This document shows, piece after piece, positions 24,001 to 34,158 of a DNA stretch of 64,000 bases. This DNA comes from Didymella arachidicola (Eukaryota; Ascomycota; Dothideomycetes; Pleosporales; Didymellaceae), in assembly GCA_016630955.3 (NCBI GenBank), contig CM049986.1:1984001-2048000 (forward strand), written 5' to 3'. A program made the translations under genes and the position numbers. The notes under the pieces were generated by a model, which did no database searches, was not told the DNA's origin, and was given only the letters and a program-made list of their open reading frames with translations. Position 1 is the first letter of the stretch, and every line of letters begins with the position of its first letter.

Positions 24001-26713
24001 TTACCTGATGGTCAAGCCCCTGCCAGTGGTGCCTGTGCGCATTGTGCCGGTCCTTCCAGAAACGGCGCCCATGCTGTCTGCATCGCTGTGGTCGCCGTTT
24101 CCATAGTATTCATTCTCGTCATCAACAATGCCGAGAGACAATGTGCCGACTCTGAATGTATTCGTGCACCATTCACTGAATACGTCAGGATCCCAAACAC
24201 CATCTTCCCTGCCCTTGCCCTTCCCGCTCCTCCCAGTACCGTTGGTGCCGTTCAGAGAAGGCGTGTAGGATGTGTCAAACCAGTCCTCGTATGACTGCGT
24301 GACAGACTCCATGACAGCTGCTACCAGCATCTCGCGCGTGCGCGCATCTGTGACGTAGTCCTCAAGCTTGCTGCGCAGGAAGTGTGTGTCCTGCTCAATG
24401 TTCTGCCGTATCTTTGCTGTACGCGCCGGTGCCTCAGCAAGCGGGACCTTCTTATTGTTCTTCGTGTCAATAGGTGCAACCATGCGTGCAACGAATTGGC
24501 TGGTGAAATCATTGATCGCTTGTCGCAGTCGCGCGTCCACTTCTGCCTTGGCATCCAGCATGTTATCGACAACCTTGGGTATGAGTAGGCCTACGAGGTT
24601 GCGTGGGTTGAACAAGCCACCTCGTTCGCGCAGCTCCCAGAACGTATTAGTGACACTCCAAATATCGTACTTGATGTCTGTCTCCGGTGTCACGAATTCG
24701 ATATCGAAAGCCACGATCTGTTGCTTGAGTAGCAGGAGGTGTGAGATGAGGAAAAGCGCTGCGTCTGTCGGTGATGCTGACTTGGAGATCAACGCGCTCG
24801 CCTGCGCCAATGAAATCGTCGTGCTGTGAACAACGTGGTGCGCGAGATCATCGAAAACGGACGACTGTAATAGTGATCAGGGTGATGAAGATTTCGTGAC
24901 AAGGATTTGACTTACGTGGACTAAGCGGTAGATTTTGCTGAGCAACCATATGGCTTTCCTTAATGTAGGATACCAGTCTTTGAAGGCAGCTTCTGTGCTG
25001 AAGTTCCAACGGGATTCAGTCTCGTCTTCCTCCACTACCATTGGTGTCTTTGGCACTGTCGGCGTAGGCGGAATCTCCGACTTCTTCTGCCTTTTGCCGG
25101 ATAGAGCAGGCTGATTCGACTTTGCACCTTGACCAACCAGCTCCTTGTTCTTTGCAGGGTAGTCCAGATCTTCAGGCTTCGGCTTGTAACGCTCGATGTC
25201 GTCCCGCAGAATCGCAAGTGACAAGAAGACAAGTCGGTTCTGCGCGTCCTGCAGAGCAGGATGGACAAGGATGGAGAAGTCGAGCTTGTTGGCTTCGATC
25301 GGTGATTTGTCGTCTTCGTCATCATCCATATACCGAGTCTGCAGAAGGGTGCACAGTTCGCAGAGCTTCAGGATCTCGGTCTCATGAATTGTTCGCGGTC
25401 GGAGGTGATCATAGAGCGGCTCGCACATTGCTTCGAGGAAATCGTACATGCCGCCGTCGCCGTCAAACCATTCCCGCCACAAGTCGTGCTCGTCTATGCA
25501 GATTCCGCGAATGTAGCTGATGCTGCTACGAGCAAATGCCACCAGATCTTTCGACGTGCTCGGCGCCTGTGCAATCTCGTTGACTTTTTTCGCAACGATA
25601 GGTAATATCAACCTTCCACGGGTGGCGGAGTAGCTCTGGTATAGCTCGTTCATCAAACTCTGGTACTCTGCTTCTGCTCCTGGCGCTGCGCCTGCCGGCA
25701 ACACTGCTCGCTTTTGGATCTCCAGCCCCAATGTCTTCAATTCTGGCGCACCGACACGAAATTTCGCGTACAAAAGCGCTGACATTGTCGTGTCGTTCAG
25801 CTGGCGGTCGGCGATCCTCTTCGCAACGTCTGCGGCGATCTCGCGAAGTGCTTCGGTAAAGTGGACTCGGATGAGCGTAAGGGCGCGCGTAAGCTGTAGC
25901 TTATATTTCGACCGGTACGTCTCGGCTTCGCGGTGTTTCGTGTGGACCTGCATGTACTCGAGACAGCTGTCGAGGTTGGCCAGCATGTCCGTAAACTCCT
26001 TTCCTCGCACGATCTTGGTCGCTCCCGGTGCATTGAGACGCTTTGTGGTGGGCTCCAGATAGGTGTAGTAGCGCAAATTCTGCTCCATGTCTTCTGCAAG
26101 CTTCGTGATGCACTTCTGGTCGCTGATCAAACCCTCGCATTGCTCGCGGAAAGCGGTCGTTTGCGCCTCGACCGTCTGGAAGGAGTCGGAGAGGGACGAA
26201 AGGGTGGCGAGGGTCAAATTTGTGTCGGCAATGATGTTGCCCAGGTGGCTGCGCGTCAGGTGTAGCTGGGTCTGGTAGGCTTTGTATTCGTCGTGGCTAG
26301 CCTCCAACAGCTCCTCGTTGACCCCGTCATACCACGCAGCAAAGTCGAGCTCATTGCTGATGTTCTCCTGCGACTTCCTCTTCACCAATGCCTTTTCCTT
26401 CTTGATATGTGCCCGCACGACCGAGTAGAAGTCGCTGTATGACTTGGCGCGTCTGGCCACGGTGGCCGGTGGGGGTCCATTGAGTTTCGCAGGCGCTTCC
26501 TCTACGGTCTCGGGGATGCCTTCTGCGCGCTCGACGTCAGCGTTACTCTCCTACAGCAGACTCATCAATATCGCTCTGACGTACCCATGCGGCAGGTGGT
26601 GGGCTTACGTTGGGCTGTCGCAGCAGGCTCTCGCGGCGGCGGTGCACTTTGGGCGGCTCCTCCTTCTTGACCACACGAGGTACGAAGGAATTGTACCACG
26701 ACTCTCCCTCCAT
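24001..26713 (-). CDS. COG3: Conserved oligomeric Golgi complex subunit 3 (Cog3/Sec34)
   Basis: Core lobe-A subunit of the COG tethering complex, which captures retrograde vesicles at Golgi cisternae and so keeps glycosyltransferases in place. Three exons: 26713-26609, 26550-24916 and 24864-24001, with introns of 58 nt and 51 nt, both in phase 0. The product is 867 residues, normal for fungi. The Sec34 domain begins near residue 75 (FAAWYDGV follows at about 113) with long helical stretches. Typical conserved segments are YTYLEPTTKRLNAPG, YRSKYKLQLTRALTLIR and AYDFLE-like GGMYDFLEAMCEPLYDHLRPR. The last exon continues the family C-terminus (LAQASALISKS, LLLLKQQIVAFDIEF) before a Gly/Thr-rich tail. 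A downstream ATG in exon 2 would lose the conserved start; the spliced model beginning MEGESWYNSFVPRVV is preferred. It shares a 385-bp upstream region with the divergent FMP25 gene. Confidence 0.94.
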
Positions 26714-27098
26714 GGCGGGCGGCGGTGTGGCTTCAACCTGGGCTGGCAGACATCAAGTGTCCCTTGCGTTTGCTGGCCAACACCGCGCGTTGCTATCAGA
26801 TCCAAGGGTCGGCGGCCCCAAACTCCGACCAAACCTGTGGGGAAGCGCTGTCTACCAATCACAGATGTGTAAATAATCTGATCCACTAGCATCGGAATCT
26901 GATAAGCTACAAATCATACGAAGGTAATGACGTTCTAGATTCCGATCTCGCCGCAGACGACCGCGCAACAGTTATCGAACCGTGGTCTGACTAACGTCGA
27001 GTGATCGAGCGACCCTGAAAGTATCCATGTCAGGATCCTGTACTCTGTAGACCTCGGATCCTCCTCGATCGCTCCTTCCGCACTCCTTACACCACACA
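26714..27098. promoter_or_regulatory. Shared divergent promoter of COG3 and FMP25
   Basis: 385 bp separate the two start codons of divergently transcribed genes, so both promoters must be in or near this segment. I see no strong TATA box; this fits two housekeeping genes. Confidence 0.6.
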
Positions 27099-28883
27099 AT
27101 GCTCAACACCAAATGCCTTTCACGCGCCACTATTCGAGCTCCGCATGCCCTGCGAACATGTAGGAACATCGCAACAAGACCTCAAGGCCCACGAGTACGG
27201 ACGGCGACACATCCATATGCTCAGCGACGACAGCAACACTTTGTCCGCTCAGTAGTCACTGTCACTGCACTATGGGCCACGGCCTCAGCATACCAGTATG
27301 TCAACGGCAACATGGTCGGCGAGGTGCACGCCGAAGAGCAGGCCGACGAAGAGGAGGTCATGAAGTTCGAAGCACCTAGACGGAAGGCAAGGTCGACCGA
27401 CGATAACAGAAACATCATCAGCTCCCAGCACCTGCAAGTGCAGAGGAGCTGGGAGAACCCTGGAGTCTACGCCTGGGGCTCGAACACGGGACGGACGGTC
27501 GCGCCTGACTCGGACGAGCGATACGTCAAGACACCGCGGCGCATAAAGTTCTTCGACGGCAAGCTGCTGCGAGACATCAAGCTCGACAGGAACTTTGGCG
27601 CCGCCATCGACGAGAAGGGCGACCTGTTGCAGTGGGGAACCGGCTTCTCGACAGAATCCAGGGAGCCTACGCCAACGCTGCGCGGCAAGAACCTCAAGTC
27701 GTTAGCTATCTCCCGCGACCGCATCATCGCCCTCGCCTCTAATGGCTCCGTATACTCGATACCCGTCTCGCAGAAAGACCAGCAGGAGGGCCCCAAGCCC
27801 GCGTCTACATCGTGGATCCCTTTTTGGGGCGGTTCAAACGACATCTCGTACCGCACACGCACACCTGAGAATCTGGCATGGAGCGAGAAGGTTGTGGATG
27901 TCAAGTCTGGCCTTGAGCACGCGCTTCTCCTTACAAACACTGGACGGGTCTTCTCGTTGGCTTCTGGAACACAGGACTTTCCTAGCAAGGGCCAGCTTGG
28001 TATTCCAGGTCTCACATTTGCATCCAGACCGAAGGGTCCAATGGACATGCCCCACGAGATCACAACGCTGAAGGGGTTCCCCATCTCCAAGATCGCGGCT
28101 GGGGACAACCATAGCCTTGTCTGTGATACGACAGGCCGTGCCTTCTCCTTCGGTGATAACACCTCTGGGCAGCTCGGCATGCCTTACAACGCTGAAGCGC
28201 CCTACGTCGACGCACCTATTCTCCTCCCAACACAAAAGCTCTACGCCGGAACAGCACAGCAAGGCAAGATCACAAACGTCTTCGCCGGCGGCAACACGTC
28301 CTACCTGACCGTCGAAGCCAGCAAGCCCAACGAGTCGCGCATCACAGCCGACACTTTTGCTTTTGGCCACGGCTTGACAGGTCAACTCGGCACCGGTCGC
28401 TGGGTCCACACTGCACCTGATCCCACCAAGATCCCTACCTTCTCCGGGCTCTTCGAGTGGGACGAAGATAACAACACCGTGATCCCCATTCGCCTGCACA
28501 ACATCTCCGTCGGCGCGACACACGCCGCAGCCGTCATGGACAATGTCGCCTCGGTCGTGACAGCCGCAAAGCCGCGCAAGCTGACCGAGAATGACACAAA
28601 CTGGGGCCGCGACATCTTATTCTGGGGCAACAATGAATACTACCAGATCGGCTCAGGCAAGCGCAACAATGTGGCTACCCCGACATATATCCAGCCGCTC
28701 GATCAACAGGCGGAGAACGAGCGTGCGGCGAGTGTAACGGCAGTGGGCAAGATGAGGGAGAAGGGGATGCATAGGTTCCAGATCAGTCCGCGGGCAAAGG
28801 TCAAGGTCAATGGACGAAACGTGGAGATCGAGCAGAAGGTCGAGTGTGGACGGGGCGTGACTGCTGTCTATTCTGCTGTGTAG
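27099..28883 (+). CDS. FMP25: Mitochondrial RCC1-repeat protein, Fmp25-like
   Basis: Fmp25 is a mitochondrial inner-membrane protein with RCC1-type beta-propeller repeats, linked in yeast to assembly of respiratory complex III. This single-exon frame gives 594 residues. The N-terminus is a basic presequence (MLNTKCLSRATIRAPHALR) followed by one hydrophobic segment (about 50-66, VVTVTALWATASAYQYV) and an acidic stretch. RCC1-like blades are visible as GVYAWGSNTGR (about 122), DLLQWGTGFS, GRVFSLASG, RAFSFGDNTSGQLGMP, TFAFGHGLTGQLGTG and DILFWGNNEYYQIGSG, in the usual order for the family. The start fits the presequence and its leader is ATG-free nearby. I am confident of the family; the role in complex III comes from yeast. 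Confidence 0.92.
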   Translation: MLNTKCLSRATIRAPHALRTCRNIATRPQGPRVRTATHPYAQRRQQHFVRSVVTVTALWATASAYQYVNGNMVGEVHAEEQADEEEVMKFEAPRRKARSTDDNRNIISSQHLQVQRSWENPGVYAWGSNTGRTVAPDSDERYVKTPRRIKFFDGKLLRDIKLDRNFGAAIDEKGDLLQWGTGFSTESREPTPTLRGKNLKSLAISRDRIIALASNGSVYSIPVSQKDQQEGPKPASTSWIPFWGGSNDISYRTRTPENLAWSEKVVDVKSGLEHALLLTNTGRVFSLASGTQDFPSKGQLGIPGLTFASRPKGPMDMPHEITTLKGFPISKIAAGDNHSLVCDTTGRAFSFGDNTSGQLGMPYNAEAPYVDAPILLPTQKLYAGTAQQGKITNVFAGGNTSYLTVEASKPNESRITADTFAFGHGLTGQLGTGRWVHTAPDPTKIPTFSGLFEWDEDNNTVIPIRLHNISVGATHAAAVMDNVASVVTAAKPRKLTENDTNWGRDILFWGNNEYYQIGSGKRNNVATPTYIQPLDQQAENERAASVTAVGKMREKGMHRFQISPRAKVKVNGRNVEIEQKVECGRGVTAVYSAV

Positions 28884-29704
28884 AGGATGCAGGCACGACG
28901 CATGAAGTCTAGATTACCGCTTCATGGTGTTCGCTCACTTCTTGTATATCGTACCCTCTGTTGGCGAACGGAGGATTTGCTGTCTAGCTATTGTACGACC
29001 ATTGGCGTTTAGCGTCTCTCCAATATCAACACCTCAACAACAAGCCCTCGTGCGTTCTTGTCATTTCTATTCTTTCTGCGCCTCAGCTGCTCTCACACTG
29101 GATACGAGACCCCATGTGCGAGGTTGTACGGCTGTTGGTCTTGAAGATACCCACTGCTCTTGCTTGCATTCGTGGAAACTGCGAATGCTGAATACATCGA
29201 GCCAGCCAATGCGAGAGACCCAGATTCAGGCTGCACTATGTCCCACCGCTTTATTGCCTCGGTGCAGCCCAAGCCCAAATCAATGCCTGCCTCATGTTAC
29301 CCTAGGAACCGCCTCAGTCAACCCTTGAGTCAATGCCTTGTGCCGCATCGCCACCCTTGTGACAAATGTTCGAAATATCCCAGGATGCTTGGCAGAGGGG
29401 AAGGTTTGGTACTGAGACGCAACGTGAGGAAAGTGCGTCGCAGCGGCCGAGGACCCGAGGATTTTGGAAAGAGCCTCACGAGCTGAGGCGCGCACGAGAG
29501 TCAAGCTTTGGGGCAACAGAACGAGGACAGCGATCTCCCGTGGCAGTGGACGTGTACGTAGTACTGATGCAAGAAGATGAATTATCAACAACACATTCTG
29601 TTACTATTGCCTAGCTGGGTACCGTCCTCCTCTTTCTGTAGCGAAGACACAGTCTCCAGCCACATTTTATTCTTGCCGTTCATTCATCATTACCCGTAAC
29701 CCAT
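28884..29704. other. Intergenic, 3' ends of convergent genes
   Basis: About 0.8 kb between FMP25 and the 3' end of the secreted repeat-rich gene. Short frames only; no feature recognised. Confidence 0.5.
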
Positions 29705-31604
29705 CTAAACAGTGATACCAGTAAGACCAGCCGCCGTAGTCGCACTCGTGCCGTTCTTGGGGGTCTCCAGACCCTTGCCCGTCTGACTCTTCACATAGTC
29801 GTTCATCATCTGGGTGATGGGCGCCTGGCCACCCCAGGTAACCATGGCAGCCATATCGTCGATCTGCTTCATGCTCATGATGACCGCACCGAGCGGCGGC
29901 TCAGGGTTACCGTACTTGTCGGTCTTCTCCTGGCGGCGCTCGGGCTTCGCTGCGGGAGACGCTTCGGGCTTCGCGGCTGGAGACGCTTCGGGCTTCGCGG
30001 CTGGAGACGCTCCGGGCTTGGATGCCTCTGGCTTTGCGCTGGACTCGGTCTTTGCGGCTTCAGCGGCAGGCGCAGCTTCAGCGGGACGAGATGCCTCAGC
30101 GGGACGAGGTGCCTCACCCGCCGGGGCAGCACCAGCAGGCTCAGCGGGACGAGTGGGGCGAGCAGTGGGCTCTGCAGCGGGAGCAGCACCGGCGGGCGCG
30201 GCGGCAGGAGCGGCAGCGGGTTGAGCAGCAGCGGGCTGAGCGCCGGCCTGGGCACCCATCATCCGCATGACGAGGATGTACTCTCCATCGACCTGGCGGA
30301 CAGGAACAGCGATACGCATGTTAGCCTGGTCGAGGACAGCGTTGGCCTGGATGGGGGTGAATGTAGGTGCGAGGAGAAGCTGTGTTGCGACGGGGTTGTT
30401 GTTGCCAGTAGGCGTGCCACCAGTGTTGCCCTGGTTGTTGGTTCGGCCATTGGTCTGACCGTTGGTTTGGCCGTTGGTTTGGCCGTTGGTTTGGCCGTTG
30501 GTTTGGCTATTGATCTGGCGGGCAGCGACCTCCTTGCGGAAGTTGTCACGGGAGAGGCCACGCGGGGTGGGAGCGCCAACGCCTTGAAGTTGGCCGGAAG
30601 CACCGCCGGGGTTCTGGAGGACGCTACGTTGAGCGACACTGATAGCGACCTGACCAGTAGGGGGAACGCCCATAGCCTTCATCATCTTCTGAATACGGAC
30701 AGCGTTGACTGCAGAGTTGTTAGCAAGATTGTTGAGTGAGCGTGTTCTGAGTACGTACTGGGCATCTGGACGACAGTGACCTGCTGGTTGAGGTCGGGCT
30801 GAACAGCAGCAAGGTTGCTGATCACAGAGTAACGGTAGCCGTTGACTGAAGTCTGACCCTGAAGAGCAGCCAGCATACCAGAGTCGACACCATTTTTGAC
30901 GTCGACATTCATAAGCATAGGCTGGGTAGCACGAGTGGACATCCTGAAGCCGTCCTGGAACTCGTTCTCCTGGAGACCAGTGCCTTGGATCGCAACTTGG
31001 GTGTTACCACTGCTACCGAAGGGTGTGACAAGAGTGTTGGTCTCGACAGTCTGACGACCGACGACCATGTACTCGCCGTCGAGTTGGTTGCGCTTGACCA
31101 TGCGAACGGTCATGTCGGTGGTGTTCACACTCCTCATTGTCTCCTGAATCATCCAACTTTGCCTGTCGGGTGAGAGCATAGCGACGTATGTGTTGTCAGG
31201 CTGAACGGCAGCCGCCTGCAGGTTCTGTATGGTCATAGCCATCTCGACCTGGCCACCGACCAAGTCTGTAGCGCCATTGGTGCTGATGGTCATGGACTGA
31301 GTGGTGATAGCAACAAAGGGCTGTCCAGTTGAGCCAGTGACCTGGTTGGCAGGGATAGCGGGTTGTTGCTGATTAACAATTATTTGCTGCTGCTTCTGCG
31401 AGAATGTCTCCACCTTGGAGCGATCGGGGAAGATGAAGGAGTTGAGGTTCATCTCTTATCGTTAGCATGTATCGGGGACCTGAGCTTCTGGTGACTTACA
31501 TCGCCATTGACATTAAGTACTTGGTTGAACTGGACCTGCTGCTGGGCGAAGGCCGAGCTGCTCAACAGCAGCAGCACGATAGAGGAGACAGTACCAGACG
31601 TCAT
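29705..31604 (-). CDS. Secreted Gln/Asn- and Pro/Ala-rich repeat protein of unknown function
   Basis: Three exons (31604-31500, 31452-30759, 30708-29705) with introns of 47 and 50 nt close exactly to 600 residues. Exon 1 is almost only a signal peptide (MTSGTVSSIVLLLLLSSSAFA, cleavage near 21). Residues about 35-265 form a Gln/Thr/Val-rich, probably beta-rich domain. Near 315-345 are six 4-residue repeats of the QTNG type; about 430-530 is Pro/Ala/Glu-rich with three 8-residue units (PAAKPEAS-like). Between them is a conserved-looking QLLLAPTFTPIQ block that resembles an earlier part of the protein, suggesting two related modules. It ends in a globular-looking 70 residues without a GPI signal or TM helix. 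I know no family; an extracellular matrix or wall-associated role is inference from the signal and repeats. Confidence 0.78.
29941..30012. repeat. Three 24-bp tandem repeats in coding sequence
   Basis: Three consecutive 24-bp units with few differences encode an eight-residue Pro/Ala/Lys/Glu unit in the secreted repeat protein. The length is a multiple of three, so copy changes keep frame. Confidence 0.85.
30445..30516. repeat. Six 12-bp tandem repeats in coding sequence
   Basis: Six 12-bp units; the middle three are identical (ggccgttggttt on the plus strand). They encode QTNG-type units on the minus strand. A perfect core suggests recent expansion or slippage. Confidence 0.85.
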
Positions 31605-33252
31605 TTTGGGTTAGTAATAAGGCCACCTGGGCTTCGGACAAATATTAAGTAAAGAATAGGATCAAACAAAAGATTAACGGGAACGTAGAAAGAACGACGA
31701 AGCCACTGACCAGTCTTGCTGCGCTGAGAGGTAGCACAAGACTTCTCGTGGCGGGCAAGTCTATAAGAGGAGTCTTGGTGCTCGTGCATAACTTCGGGAC
31801 TGGCGCCGGCGAGAGCATTCCCGTTGATAGAGTTTCAGAGTCACGCTGCAGAGATGTATGGCAAACATCTCCAACCTCGAGTCGTGCCAGTGAAGAAAAC
31901 ATCCGGCACCCCTTCACACGTGAGCGTTCGCGCTAGATGCAGTGACAGTCGTGATTCTTGGCTCTCCAAGACATCGAAACTCGCATCTTGCAATATTGGT
32001 ATCGGCCAAGTGTGGTTCCGATGCGGCGGTTCGGAGTTTCTGTGCATGTTCTGTTTCAGAGTCCAGATGCAGCGTTTGGTTTGGTGAAGTCGCGACAAAA
32101 AGCTTAGCTCTATACCCAGATGAGCCATCAATCCGACTGTGACAATCCATAAAAGTGTCTCTTACCGTCAAAGCCGTAGTTATGATTCGTTCGCTCGTCA
32201 AGCTCAGTGGATGATGGGTCTTCGCGGAGAAACTTTGCCACAGTAGCATTGTGAAGCATATCGCAAAGCTTAGCACACTCGTTCAGTGTGCGGCCATAGC
32301 TGTACCCGAGAGGTATCCTACAGCTGTAAAGATGTCGCTGCTTTGACCGGTCATGAAAAGCTGCACCTAGTGAGGTTGAAGGAGTGATGCTACAGCCCCA
32401 TGCGCAGCGATGAGGTTCACGCAGGTGGCGTATGCGTCATCTGTTCGTAAGCCTAGAGCAACATCAGCTTACCTGTCTGTCTATCCCTTGTTGTAGGCTG
32501 AAGATGTGGCGCGATGAGATGGTCAGACGATTATGTTTGGAGTTGTGTCAGGCCGTGAAGGGGAGGGCACGCCTGATACGGCTAGCGCGTTGTTAGCCAC
32601 ACAAGGTTTGGGCGGGCGACCAATTGCGCGTGATGCGATCGACGAATCTTGCAACCGTTGACACACCGTCGTGACGACCCGTCTACATTATCCTTTTGGG
32701 TGGACGCTCAATTCTTGTCACCAGAGCTCCAACCGCAATGGGACGAAGTGAGGCCAACTGTGGAAATACAGATGAGCCTCATCGAGGGAAAGACATCCCC
32801 AGTGTCATGTCGAGATGCAATTTGGTCAAGTGCCCATTAACACCGCTCCTTCGTTATGAGGGAATGTCGCTAGATTAGCCTTCTACGGACCTGATGCGCA
32901 ATGCGCCTGATGGCGAGTGGAGACGTCCTGACGGGCAAGGTATCACCATTGCAAATGATCATGCTTACGAAGAATCCCGTTTCTTTTGAGGAATCATGTT
33001 CGGCGCCCGTGCACGCGGAGGTGATTCCTCAGAAAAAATGGGATTCTTCGTACGTTATGGAACAAGCGACTGTGGCTTTGATGTCTACCATTCGCATCAG
33101 GTGTGGTTATGTCACACAACAAATTTAGCAGACTTTTAGGGCTCAGTGATATCATTATTCTTCTTCTCTTCTAGGAAGAAAACGCCATATCATGCCGGGG
33201 CGGAGTTCGTAGCAAAAAACTAAAGAGAAAATTTACGCTCATAGACAATCGC
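31605..33252. other. Intergenic between secreted protein gene and BRN1 3' end
   Basis: About 1.65 kb. The left part should be the promoter of the secreted protein gene. It holds no convincing frame. A long inverted repeat lies at 32966-33052, annotated separately. Confidence 0.5.
32966..33052. repeat. 31-bp imperfect inverted repeat with 25-nt loop
   Basis: The left arm (32966-32996) and the reverse complement of the right arm (33022-33052) match at 28 of 31 positions. Arms begin tacgaagaatccc and end gaggaatca. The spacer is 25 nt. It lies 200 bp downstream of the BRN1 stop codon. It could fold as a hairpin in RNA of either strand, or be the ends of a very small mobile element or its relic. 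I see no flanking target duplication. Confidence 0.75.
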
Positions 33253-34158
33253 TTACATGCAAGCAGCACCGTCAATACCGATGACCTTTCCGTTGACCCA
33301 GTCACCATCCTGCGATGCCAGGAAGCAGACGACACGGGCAATGTCGATGGGTTGACCGACACGGTTGTGGGGAGACCATGTGCAGGCGTACTCGTCGACC
33401 TGGTCGTCGCTGAGCTTTTCGCCTCCAGGAATGTACTCGCGGCACACAGCGTGGTACATGTCGGTCTTGATGCCACCGGGAGCAACGCAGTTGACTGTGA
33501 CCTTCTTCTCACCGGCATCTGTTGCTCGTCAGTACATGTCTTTGAAGAGATCGCAAGTCCGCTTACCGATAGCCATGCACCTGGTGAAGGTCTCGATGGC
33601 ACCCTTAGAGCCGGAGTAGATAGCGTGCTTGGGCACACCCTTGGCCTGACCAGTGATGGAGCCCATGAGAATGATGCGGCCACCAACTTCCATCCTCTTG
33701 TACGCCTCCTTGGCGACGAAGAACTGACCGCGGGTGTTGATGTTGAAGACACGATCGAACTCCTCAGGCTCGACATCAGCAAAGTGACCGAAAGAGACGA
33801 CACCGGAGTTGGAGCAGCAGATATCGAGGCGGCCGAAGTGGGCGACAACATCGTCCATCAACTTGGAGGTCTCCTCGACATTGCCAACGTTGGCCTTGAA
33901 GGCGTGGGCATCAGCACCGTTGCCGAGAGCCTTGATCTCCTTGACGACTGCCTCGGCGCCCTCGACCGCATTGGCGTAGTTGACAGCAACCTTAGCACCG
34001 CGCTTGCCGAGTTCAATGGCCATCGCCTTTCCGATACCACGGCCTGTAAGATGTTAGACAGTGGGTTTGGCGGCTCGTTCGCCTTTCAAGAACATACCAG
34101 AGCCGGTGACAACGGCGACTTTGCCCTCGAGGGACCAGCTAGCGGGAGCAGCAGACAT
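33253..34158 (-). CDS. BRN1: 1,3,8-trihydroxynaphthalene reductase of DHN-melanin pathway
   Basis: NADPH-dependent short-chain dehydrogenase that reduces 1,3,8-trihydroxynaphthalene to vermelone in the DHN-melanin pathway; related enzymes also reduce tetrahydroxynaphthalene to scytalone. Three exons (34158-34098, 34043-33567, 33518-33253) with introns of 54 and 48 nt close to 267 residues, the family length. The cofactor motif VTGSGRGIG (17-25) spans the first splice junction. The catalytic set Ser149 (MGSITG), Tyr163 and Lys167 (IYSGSKGA) is complete. PGGIKTDMYH after the active site is typical of naphthol reductases, as is the C-terminus GKVIGIDGAACM. It lies near CMR1 and the PKS, on the same strand as CMR1. 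Name follows Cochliobolus; Alternaria calls it BRM2. Its regulation by Cmr1 is known in related fungi and inferred here. Confidence 0.95.
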
